The position numbers and the translations under genes are program-made. The notes beneath the pieces are model-generated. The model worked only from the letters and a program-made list of their open reading frames with translations. It ran no database searches and was not told where the DNA came from. Below, piece by piece: positions 1-6,753 of a stretch of 11,685 nucleotides of DNA (position 1 is the first letter of the stretch; the number at the start of each line of letters is the position of its first letter). The stretch is taken from positions 45,101 to 56,785 of the forward strand of contig MU631918.1 in NCBI GenBank assembly GCA_026770615.1. Reading direction: 5' to 3'. The DNA is from Pavlovales sp. CCMP2436 (lineage: Eukaryota; Haptophyta; Pavlovophyceae; Pavlovales).

Positions 1-47
1 CCCCCCAGTCACCATACCCCCTAACAACCCCCCTCCCCCCTGCGCAG

Positions 48-2473
48 GCGATTTAGAGGGACCTTACTATGGTGCCAACGGGGGAGGCGAGCCGCAGGGT
101 GCGTTTTTTTTATTAGTTGCGTTTAATTTTAATTTTAATTGTTTATTTCGACTTGTATTCTGAATACTATTTCTAATCAGTCGAATAGTCCAGGTATGCG
201 CAGCGAGCCAAGTGAGACTGCAGAGTTCGATCCACGTCAAAATCTACACTTTTTAAGCCCCACCGAAACACACCCGAATCTCAGCCATCTGACCCCCCCC
301 CCGCCGCCCCCGCAGCCGCCTACGCGCACGGCAACTCGGGAAGCTTCAGCTACAACCCTGGGGCGGGCGGGAGCCGCGGGAACTCGGGGAACTTCAGTTA
401 CAACCCCGCGGCCACGGGGGGGTACCAGGCTCTGCCCAATTCCTCCGCGGACAACAGCGGCCTTTACAGCTACAACCCCGGGGCGGCGAGCGCGGCGGGG
501 GTACACGCGGCCGGCGCACTGATCGCGCACCAGAGACAGGTACTACTGCTACTCCTACAACTACCACCACCACCACCACCACTACTGCTTGTGCTACTAC
601 TACTACTATTGCTCCTACCACTACCACCACCACTACTGCTGCTACTGCTGCTACTGCTGCTGCTGCTGCTGCTACTACTGCTAATTCTACTACCAAAGCG
701 AAGCTACTGCCGTTGCTGCCCTCGTTATTAGAACGAGGCGGCTGGGCGAGCTGCGCACGAGCGCACGCCATTCTAATTTTAAAACCAAAAACAAAACAAA
801 AACTCGTTGCAGATCCAGACGGCCAAGATGCTCGCGCATGCCCTGCAGCTCGGAGACGTCAACGCCATCGCGGCGGCTGCGGCCGCGGCGGGCGCGGCGG
901 CGCAGCAGGCAGCGGCGTACGGGTCCCCGGGCGCGTCCCCGGGTGCGGTGATCCGGATGCACGCGCCAAACGGGCTGGGCGGGATATACCCCCTCTCGCA
1001 CCTGGCGGGCTCCCCGTACAGCTCGGGGTACATGCACCACCTGGGCAGCCAGCCGTCCCCCTCGCACTCGCTTCAGCTGCAGCAGCAGCAGCTGCTGCAG
1101 CAGCAGCATGAGGCGTACGCACAGCAGGTGTGTGTGCGTGCGTGTGTGAAGTTGTTATTGCTGTTGTGGTGGTTGTTGTTCTCATTATTTATTTATGTAT
1201 TGCAGCACGAGGCACAGTAGGTGATCATCATCAAATCCCTCCTCCTCCTCCTCCTCTCACTTCCCCTTCTATTAACACTCCACCTTGCAACCAAAACTAC
1301 AACTACTTTTACTAATAGCAATACTACTACTAACAACAACAGCAGCAGCAGCCGCAGCAGCCGCAGCAATCAGGCACGCCGCACCACATGCCGCCCCCCG
1401 AGGCGCTCGCGCGCGCGTACGCGCTGCTCAACGGCAACGCAAACGCCACGGGCTGCGAGCAATCGGTATGTGTTTTGTTTATGTTTTGCTATTTGCTGGT
1501 TATTCGTGCTTGGTCATTTACGGGTGATTTGTTTTGTGTTTTGGTATTTGTTCTTTGCTATTGGTTATTTTTGTTTTGTTAATCGTAATTCGCTATTCGC
1601 TATTCGCTATTCGCTATTCGCTATTCGCTATTTGCTATTCGCTATTCGCTATTCGCTATTCGCTATTCGCTATTCGCTATTCGCTATTCGCTATTCGCTG
1701 TTGGTGTTTTTTAAAATGCCGGTGCACCCACCGCCACCCCTCGCTTCTCTGTGTGCTATGTGTGTGTGTGTGTGTGTATGCGTTTGCGTTTGTGTGTGTT
1801 GCTGCACTCTCCTCGTCTTCATATACACATCTCCTCATTTTTTTAATTTTCTTATCAGGCCGACGCGTCTGCCGCCAGCCTCGCCGCGGCGCAACGGCAG
1901 CTCGCCGCGCTCTACGGCCTGCCCCCCGCGGCCTTTGGAGGTTCGCTCCCCCCCAACCCCGCCCTCGGCACGTGGCACTCCACGCCGTACGTGGGGATGC
2001 CCAACATGGCAGGCGCGCCGGCCGCCACCGCGCCCGGGATGCTGCGCCCGTCGCCGGCCGCGCGCTCGCGCTTCGAGCACGGCGAGGGGGGCGGCGGGGC
2101 CGCGCAGGGGGGCAACGGGGCGCGGCGGGAGGCGCAGGCGAAGGACGGCTACTCCTTCCTGCACGACGCAGCGGGCGGCGCGGGCGCGGGCGTGGAGGAG
2201 GGGCCGCTCTTTGTGGGCGGTGTGGGCGGCCTCTCCCCCTGGAGCTCGCCCTTCTCGACGGCGCCCGGCTCGATGCTCGGCATGCGCTACGACGGCCCCG
2301 ACGGCACGATTGGCATGGTGCGCGTGCCGAGCCACTCGGACGACCTGCCCGCCGCGCCGCAGCCGCGCGCCAGCACCGCCGCCGCCGGCGGCAATGGCGT
2401 TCTCAACGGCGGTCCCAGCGGCGACGCGAGGCACTACGAGGTGCCGATGTACTCGCACTTCTCGCACCTCTGA
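48..2473 (+). CDS. Multi-exon low-complexity G/A/Q/P-rich protein, 3' part of gene
   Basis: Five exons: 48-98, 316-539, 813-1127, 1343-1465 and 1859-2473 (stop TGA). All four introns are GT-AG; the first is phase 1, the others phase 0. After two bases that complete an upstream codon, the exons sum to exactly 442 codons, which supports the model. Exon 2 has three copies of a [S/N/L]-[F/Y]-S-Y-N-P motif. Exon 3 starts IQTAKMLAHALQLGDVNAI, followed by an Ala run, a G/S/P/H/Y-rich stretch and a Gln run. Exon 4 is Q/P-rich then helical (EALARAYALLNGNANATGCE). Exon 5 has a short helix (ASLAAAQRQLAALYGLPPAA) and a long G/A/P/S-rich tail ending YSHFSHL. No catalytic domain is visible. Such composition is common in eukaryotic transcription or RNA-binding regulators, but that is only a guess. 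The N-terminus lies left of the window. Confidence 0.72.
99..315 (+). other. Intron 1 (GT-AG)
   Basis: The donor GTGCG follows CAGG, and the acceptor is CCCCGCAG after a long C-rich tract. It is phase 1 and 217 bases long. The bulk is T/A-rich, unlike the flanking GC-rich exons. No gene is seen inside. Confidence 0.7.
540..812 (+). other. Intron 2 (GT-AG) with trinucleotide microsatellite
   Basis: The donor is CAG/GTACT and the acceptor TCGTTGCAG; the intron is phase 0 and 273 bases long. Roughly the first 160 bases are an imperfect mix of CTA, CTG and CCA triplets. They read as poly-Val/Ala on the minus strand and create false open frames there. Confidence 0.7.
541..697. repeat. Imperfect CTA/CTG/CCA trinucleotide microsatellite
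   Basis: Triplets of CTA, CTG, CCA and TCC follow one another with few interruptions, inside intron 2 of the left gene. The longest pure runs are CCA around 560-583 and CTG around 640-672. It is non-coding in the gene model. Confidence 0.85.
1128..1342 (+). other. Intron 3 (GT-AG) with competing acceptors
   Basis: The donor is CAG/GTGTG. The acceptor used in the model sits in a CAG run, so AGs ending at 1342, 1345, 1348 and 1351 all keep frame and change only the number of Gln codons. A second, better-looking acceptor (TATTGCAG, ending at 1205, after a T-rich tract) would lead to four codons and then TAG at 1218-1220. In-frame TAA at 1331-1333 shows exon 4 cannot extend further left. Confidence 0.6.
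1588..1699. repeat. TATTCGC heptanucleotide tandem array (about 16 copies)
   Basis: The 7-bp unit TATTCGC is repeated almost perfectly, with one TATTTGC variant near 1630 and a decayed last copy (CGCTGTTGG). Because 7 and 3 share no factor, the array translates as a 7-residue repeat (RYSLFAI) in every forward frame. That explains spurious open frames across it. It lies inside intron 4. Confidence 0.92.
1751..1799. repeat. TG-rich microsatellite in intron 4
   Basis: A nearly pure TG run at 1759-1777 is followed by interrupted TG/TTTGCG copies. Confidence 0.85.
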
Positions 2474-3060
2474 GACCTCTGAGGCTCGCCCCGGCACAAC
2501 CGGCACGACCCGCCCCGACCCGTCGACCACTCCCAGCGCACCTTCTCCCAACGCCCTTCCTCGGCTAACCTCCGTCTGGGCTCGCTTCTGTTGCGAGGCC
2601 CCATTCCCAGGTTCATGTTTTGTTTTTCCATGTTGTCTTACGTTCAGCGTTGCTCGCCAACACTCCGTTCCGTCTTTGAGCTCAGCTTCCTCTCAGCAAG
2701 CCTCTTCGCCCACTTCGGGCCTCCGCAAGCCTAGCCCCCCTTCGGGCTAAGCCTTCAGCCAACGCATGCAGCGCAGGGCGCCTTCCAGCCCTCCGCTGCC
2801 GACCTGTCCTCTCATCCTCAGCTTTCAGCAGCTTGTGCACCACGGCAAGATCTTCGGCAGTTCAGCAACGGCCCCGACGCGAGGCGAGCGCTCCGAACGC
2901 TCGTCTTGCTCCGGGACCCTCCAGGCCTCCACCAGCCGGCTCCGCTCAGTCTCATTATCGCCTAAATTAAAAAGTAATAGAAACTTGCAATTCAACTTAA
3001 AGTTAAAAGGTGGTTGGTTTATTGCTAGTTATGAATGAAAATAAAGCAGACTTGAATTAT
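2474..3060. other. Downstream flank of the left gene, likely 3' UTR and spacer
   Basis: The stretch after the stop at 2473 is C/T-rich to about 2960, then becomes AT-rich. It shows no convincing codon structure. A short inverted repeat, TAGCCC/GGGCTA, lies near 2733-2750. An AATAAA hexamer at 3040-3045 is a candidate polyadenylation signal, although it is almost 570 bases beyond the stop. Confidence 0.35.
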
Positions 3061-3635
3061 CCCAGGCTAAGCTGTTACATCAAAGACTGGTATTCACTGA
3101 TGGATATGAGTGATTGCAACTGTTGTTACTAGTTAGTAACTTATTTACAGTAAAATTAGTAACTAAAACCGATTTATGTTTGTTATTAAGCAGCGTAAAC
3201 TACTTTTTCTGGCATGCTCGCGGTCTGCGGTGAGGAGATGCTGCGACGAGGACAGTAGTAGGTACGCGAGGATGAGAACGCCACGCGCTGCATCCCGTCA
3301 CGGGGCGTTCTCCGAGTTGCCAAACTCGGAATTTCCGAGTCTAATTTTACGGCAAAATATGTGTCATCGCCATTTAAGCAAACATGAGCGACTTTGATGC
3401 TACACAAAAACTATACATACAGTAGTAGAACAATACCGGCAAGCAGGGGGGGGGGGATCTAAGATAAATACGAGGGGATGAGGACGCTATCCGTGTGCTC
3501 GGGAATGGTCTTAGGCTAACAGTGTGTTGTTGCTGCACCACTGGGAGACTGGGAGACCGTTTACGGGGCCGGACGTTTTTTAAGATTTTTCCACACGATC
3601 AACCAACTCTCTAGGTACCCGGCTCCACCCCATAA
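3061..3635. other. Gene-free spacer with small hairpins and short duplications
   Basis: No supported gene. Visible structure: a 7-bp stem GTTACTA/TAGTAAC with a 2-base gap at 3125-3140; a 7-bp hairpin CCGAGTT/AACTCGG with a 4-base loop at 3312-3329, with half the stem repeated at 3333-3340; a run of nine G near 3447; a tandem CTGGGAGA pair at 3541-3556; and two dispersed similar stretches, GCGAGGATGAGAACGCCA near 3263 and GAGGGGATGAGGACGCTA near 3472. Confidence 0.5.
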
Positions 3636-3938
3636 GCGTCCACGTATCTGCTGCAGTTTTATTAATTTTTGAATAAATATTTGTACGTGAAATAAAAAAA
3701 CTAAAAGAATGGAGGCTTATAAGATGATAGCCATCGGTGTGAGGTTGGAACCGTCCACGCACGCTGATTTGCTGCCCTGTTTTGATTATTTTTAGATTAA
3801 ATATTCGTCCGTGGAAATAAAATGGATGCTAATTACTCTAAATGATTGCCATAAGTGTGAGATTGGAAGCGTCCACGCTTATCCGCTGCCCAGTAAGATT
3901 AATTTTGCAATAAATAGTTGTACATTAAAAAAAAAAAA
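3636..3938. repeat. Three degenerate tandem copies of a 115-118 bp unit ending in an A-run
   Basis: Units start at 3636, 3751 and 3869, each with G/C-CGTCCACG. Each continues through a CTGC-rich spot and a TTTGAATAAATATTTGTACG-like AT block. Copies 1 and 2 end with a block like ATAGCCATCGGTGTGAGGTT before TGGAA. Copy 3 is cut short at TACATT followed by 12 A. Copies carry AATAAA or close variants a short way before their A-rich stretch, like the 3' end of a retrotranscribed RNA. No coding frame is preserved. They could be a SINE-like 3' dimer/trimer or an ordinary minisatellite. Confidence 0.75.
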
Positions 3939-3950
3939 TAGAGCCGAATA

Positions 3951-3968
3951 ATTAGATGATCATCTAAT
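3951..3968. repeat. Perfect 18-bp palindrome
   Basis: ATTAGATGATCATCTAAT is its own reverse complement. It is flanked at short distance by direct copies of GAGCCGA (3941-3947 and 3973-3979). It lies just beyond the A-run that ends the 115-118 bp repeats. Confidence 0.85.
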
Positions 3969-4009
3969 ATTTGAGCCGACTTGGGCAAACGGTGGAAATA
4001 CCCCTGGGT

Positions 4010-4031
4010 GTGTGTGTGTGTGTGCGTGTGT
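4010..4031. repeat. TG microsatellite
   Basis: A run of TG dinucleotides with one CG interruption. It lies just inside the putative intron that follows the exchanger-like exon on the minus strand. Confidence 0.85.
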
Positions 4032-4037
4032 GCTTAC

Positions 4038-4190
4038 TAAGCAAACACGGAGTATTATAGCAGATATGATTACAGATAGTAGTATAGTTTTACCTAGACA
4101 AACGCCGGTTGAAATGGCCCATGGCAAGGCTAGGCCGAGCAAAAGACCGACAATGCTTGAGCCGATCGCATTCGAGACAGCCATGTCGCT
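4038..4190 (-). pseudogene. Exon of a cation/Ca2+ exchanger (CaCA superfamily) alpha-2 repeat, probably a relic
   Basis: On the minus strand, a textbook acceptor (CTGAC branch-like site, pyrimidine tract, ATATTACAG) leads at 4190 into SDMAVSNAIGSS, then GLLLGLALPW and a hydrophobic segment TILLSVIISAIILRVCL. It ends at a GTAAGC donor at 4037. DMAVSNAIGS followed by a glycine-rich membrane segment ending LPW is characteristic of the second alpha repeat of Na+/Ca2+ and K+-dependent Na+/Ca2+ exchangers (ion antiport across membranes). The residue after GSS-I-V is Gly, where family members usually have Asp or Asn that helps bind the cation. That, and the lack of recognisable neighbouring exons, suggests an isolated decayed exon. 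It could also be one exon of a larger split gene. Confidence 0.55.
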
Positions 4191-4219
4191 CTGTAATATG
4201 AAGACAGGCAGCAGCTCAG

Positions 4220-4462
4220 TCAGCGAATCAAGTGTGTGGACGAACTCAGCCCGTGAGCGCCCAGGTGGCGGGCTGACGCGGCTTCATTCCACGACAGCAA
4301 CTCCTGTCGCTGGTGGTATGCGCCCTCAGCCCACGCCTCGGTACCGTCGTCGTCCGCGCCAAAGTATGCCGTGCCGCCGCCGCCGATGTTCTCCATTCGC
4401 GCACGCGCGATAATGACCTTTGCGTGCCCACGCAAGGCGCGCATGCCGATCTCCTGCCGCAT
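4220..4462 (-). CDS. Hypothetical 80-aa reading frame, weak
   Basis: It begins MRQEIGMRALRGHAKVIIA, continues through a G-rich and acidic patch (GGGGTAYFGADDDGTEAW), and ends STHLIR. GC content resembles the left gene. It has no recognisable domain, and a competing frame of similar length overlaps it. It sits just upstream (minus sense) of the exchanger-like exon, and its end overlaps the putative acceptor region. It may be an exon piece, a relic or chance. Confidence 0.22.
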   Translation of the reverse strand: MRQEIGMRALRGHAKVIIARARMENIGGGGTAYFGADDDGTEAWAEGAYHQRQELLSWNEAASARHLGAHGLSSSTHLIR

Positions 4463-4554
4463 CTATATTTATGATAGGGATTCAAGCTGGCGTCTGACTG
4501 TTCTGAATGTTGTGCTGGTCTGAGCGCTGCGTCGCCCATTGCCTGCTGCGTGCC

Positions 4555-4806
4555 TTAGTCGGCTGCGCTGGCTTGGGCGCCACCGCGCGTGCCGATGGAT
4601 CTCCGGTAGTGTGCCCGGGCAAGGGCGTTTAGGGAGATGATCTGCTGGTTGCTATTTGTCGTGTTCCCAAGCTGGGCAGCGATCGGGGCCAGCGCGCTCA
4701 AGCGCGCGAGCAGCAGCTGCGCATGGCCGCATGCCGCGATCGTACCGATCGTGTCGATGAGTTGCTTCCTGATGCGCGCGGCCGCCTCCATCGGACTCAC
4801 GCCCAT
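4555..4806 (-). CDS. Hypothetical 83-aa helical protein or exon
   Basis: The ATG at 4806 is the first after two in-frame TAA codons, and a TATATATATAT run lies about 15 bases upstream. The product begins MGVSPMEAAARIRKQLIDTI and is almost wholly predicted helix, with hydrophobic heptad-like spacing and a basic, Gly/Ala-rich tail (YRRSIGTRGGAQASAAD). It has no recognised family. Composition matches the GC-rich host-like half. Confidence 0.33.
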   Translation of the reverse strand: MGVSPMEAAARIRKQLIDTIGTIAACGHAQLLLARLSALAPIAAQLGNTTNSNQQIISLNALARAHYRRSIGTRGGAQASAAD

Positions 4807-4971
4807 CAGCGCGATATATATATATTATTAGCGGCTCAGCATGGTTCAACAGGTGGTGCTAAGTGCTCACACACAAATTTGGTCCACGTCATCAGACATT
4901 AGTCCTGGCAGAGGGTGGTGTATTTATACACACACAATTTAATCATAATAAGTCTGTCAAGAGGTTCCTTG

Positions 4972-5021
4972 ACGACAATCAGCGATCGCGCAATCTACGA
5001 CAATTAGCGATCGCGCAATCT
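4972..5021. repeat. Two tandem 25-bp copies containing GCGATCGC
   Basis: Copies at 4972-4996 and 4997-5021 differ by one base (C or T at the ninth position). Each contains the 8-bp palindrome GCGATCGC. They lie immediately past the 3' end of the ankyrin gene. Confidence 0.9.
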
Positions 5022-5041
5022 GCGCAGCGCTTGGCAGCTGC

Positions 5042-5884
5042 TCACGCGGTCATTCCTGCCATGTGTAAGTACTCCGCCACCTCGGCATGTCCGTACTCCA
5101 AAGCCAATGCAATGATTTCAGATGGCAACGGGCAGCCGTGCTCATGCGCGTACCGCAGCACCTCGAGATTCCCTCCCTGAGCAGCGCGGTAGCAAGTGTC
5201 GCTATCCCACGGACAGCCGTGCTCGTGCGCGTACCGCAGCACCTCGAGGTGCCCAATCGTTGCAACAAGGGAGCAGGTGTTGTCGTCCCACTGGCAGCCG
5301 TGCTCGTGCAAGTATTGCAGCACTTCGAGATGCCCTCCCGCAGCAGCCCCAGAGCAGGTGTTGCTGTTCCACGGGCAGCCGAGCTCGTGCAAGTATTGCA
5401 CCACTTCAAGGTGCCCTCCCACAGCAGCCCCAGAGCAGGTGTTGGGGTCCCACGGGCAGCCGTGCTCGTGTGCGTACCGCAGTACTTCAAGGTGCCCTAT
5501 TTCAGCAGCGCGTTCGCAGGTGTTGCGGTCCTATGGGCAGCGGTGCTCGTGCAAGTATTGCAGCACTTCGAGGTGCCCTCCCTCAGCAGCCCAAGAACAG
5601 GTGTTGCGGTCCCATGGGCAGCCGTGCTCGTGCGTGTACCGCAGCACCTCAAGGTGCCCTCCCTCAGCAGCACCGCGGCAGGTGTCGCTGTTCCACGGGC
5701 AGCCGTGCTCGTGCGCGTACCGCAGCACCTCGAGGTGCCCTCTCTCAGCAGCATGGTAGCAGGTGTCGCTGTCCCACGGGCAACCGTGCGTGTTCGCGTA
5801 CCGCAGCACCTTGAGGTGCCCTCCAAACGTAGCCCCAGAGCAGGCGTCGCTCTTCAACGGGCAGATGTGCTCATGCGCGTACAG
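5042..5884 (-). pseudogene. Ankyrin-like repeat protein, 27-residue repeats, 5'-truncated and with an internal TAG
   Basis: Read from 5884 to the TGA at 5042-5044, one frame gives ten repeats of 27 residues (81 bp). The pattern is GHLEVLRYAHEHGCPW, then D/N-S-D/N-TC and A-A-x-G, followed by a capping segment GHAEVAEYLHMAG. This short ankyrin variant is abundant in stramenopile algae, oomycetes and several giant viruses, where it is taken to mediate protein binding. The first repeat is incomplete: homology starts at LYAHEH and sequence upstream is unrelated, so the N-terminus is missing. In the fifth repeat the conserved Trp codon is TAG (5531-5533), while the frame stays intact on both sides. 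This is either a recent nonsense mutation or a readthrough site. No ATG start is evident. GC-rich composition contrasts with the DNA to its right. Confidence 0.8.
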
Positions 5885-5902
5885 ATGCCTATGCGCTTGG
5901 AT
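5885..5902. other. Junction between GC-rich ankyrin locus and AT-rich virus-like segment
   Basis: Ankyrin homology on the minus strand ends within 5882-5890, and an AT-rich plus-strand reading frame begins by about 5902 without an ATG. Both genes lack their 5' ends exactly here, and base composition changes sharply. This marks a recombination or insertion breakpoint. No obvious terminal inverted repeat is seen at the boundary. Confidence 0.6.
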
Positions 5903-6753
5903 TGAATGATACCATAAATCTCAAAGAGAGTATCGTAAACAATAATGTGAAGCTATCGTTAAAAGCTAATTTGAGCGGTGCTAATTTTAGCGGAATTATA
6001 AGCACGCCCAATATTCAAAATATTGAATCGCAAATATTACAAATCGCAAATTATACAGGTGTCCCAATCGTGTCAAATCTTAAATTTTTGGAACCCGACT
6101 ATTCTCAACATTTTGATGCGTTTATGACAAATAGCAATTTAGATTTATACACTTTGCGCTTACCATTCAATCAACAAATTCCATATGGATCTGTCCTTAA
6201 TTTAACAGCCGAGCCTATTGTAAACCGACTTGGATCTGCATGGGCAGAATATCGTTTTATTAATAACAGTGATTTTAGTGGACGTGACAACTATTTAACT
6301 TATACAGGTGCGTCTGAAGATTTATATAAAATCGAAGATATTACTGATAAATCTTATATCCAATTCGATGATGGCATGGTCGAGACACTACTAGATCCGG
6401 TTACAATTCAACATACGATTTTCGGAGGAACTGGGCTAAACACTGGACTCGTGCTATCATTCGATTTTAAGAATATTACGGACTCTGGTTATCAAAAGAT
6501 TTTTTCAATTGGAGACTATTATGATGCATCGACACCAAGCAATACGGAGACCGAATGCGAGGGAATTAGTATTTTATTCAATTCTACAAATATGCGTGTT
6601 CGATTTGGTCGCTTGGGAAATTTTAGACGAACGTTTACATTAGATATATTCAATACGATAAATATATGGAGACATTACGATGTAGTTATTTCAAGCATTG
6701 GACAGGTCGATATATGGATATATATATCGATAATATTTTACAAACGTACATAA
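5902..6753 (+). pseudogene. LamG/ConA-like virus-type surface protein, segment 1 (5'-truncated, frameshifted)
   Basis: The frame runs from the junction without an ATG until DAFMTNSN near 6121, so the true 5' end is missing. From about 6240 a module begins AEYRF, then LTYTGASED, then GLVLSFDFKNITDSGYQKIF. This matches the beta-sandwich pattern of LamG/concanavalin-A-like lectin domains (strand-rich, FDFK...IFSIGD, W..Y.VVI, then a D-x-Y-x-D-N-type strand). The module should continue but meets an (AT)5 tract at 6718-6727, where the frame moves and the segment ends with unrelated residues. The continuation is found in another frame from about 6715. Asn, Thr and Ser abound. A role as a virion surface or adhesion protein is inferred. 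It is the first part of one gene stretching to 10209. Confidence 0.62.

Larger units (their letters stand above)
1466..1858 (+). other. Intron 4 (GT-AG) with heptanucleotide and TG repeats
   Basis: The donor is TCG/GTATGTG and the acceptor TTTTCTTATCAG after a strong T-tract; the intron is phase 0 and 393 bases long. It carries the heptanucleotide array (1588-1699) and a TG-rich tract (1751-1799). Reading across this intron gives long but spurious frames. Confidence 0.72.

Noticed and set aside
186..240. A GTTCGATCC stretch resembling a tRNA T-arm or B box
   Set aside because: No cloverleaf, acceptor stem or anticodon arm can be formed with the surrounding intron sequence.
394..771. Minus-strand open frame rich in Val and Ala
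   Set aside because: It translates the CTA/CTG/CCA microsatellite of intron 2.
1835..2551. A 238-codon open frame on the minus strand
   Set aside because: Antisense shadow of GC-rich exon 5, with no domain-like pattern.
1534..2568. A 344-codon open frame with RYSLFAI repeats
   Set aside because: The repeat is a by-product of the 7-bp intronic array, and the rest is exon 5 read in a wrong frame.
1221..2750. A 509-codon open frame on the plus strand
   Set aside because: It crosses introns 3 and 4 and exons 4 and 5 in the wrong frame. It is kept open by the heptanucleotide array and GC-rich DNA, and the composition (Arg/Pro runs, Cys-Val runs) is not protein-like.
3176..3407. Overlapping 73-codon frames on both strands
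   Set aside because: Both are short, mutually overlapping and lack protein-like patterning; the area is structured non-coding DNA.
3951..3979. The palindrome with flanking GAGCCGA copies as a complete transposon with target duplication
   Set aside because: The interval is too small to encode or mobilise anything; at most it is an excision or insertion footprint.
5087..5905. A 272-codon plus-strand frame across the ankyrin array, even longer than the uninterrupted sense pieces
   Set aside because: The array period (81 bp) is divisible by three, so any open antisense frame stays open. The minus strand carries the recognisable ankyrin pattern.
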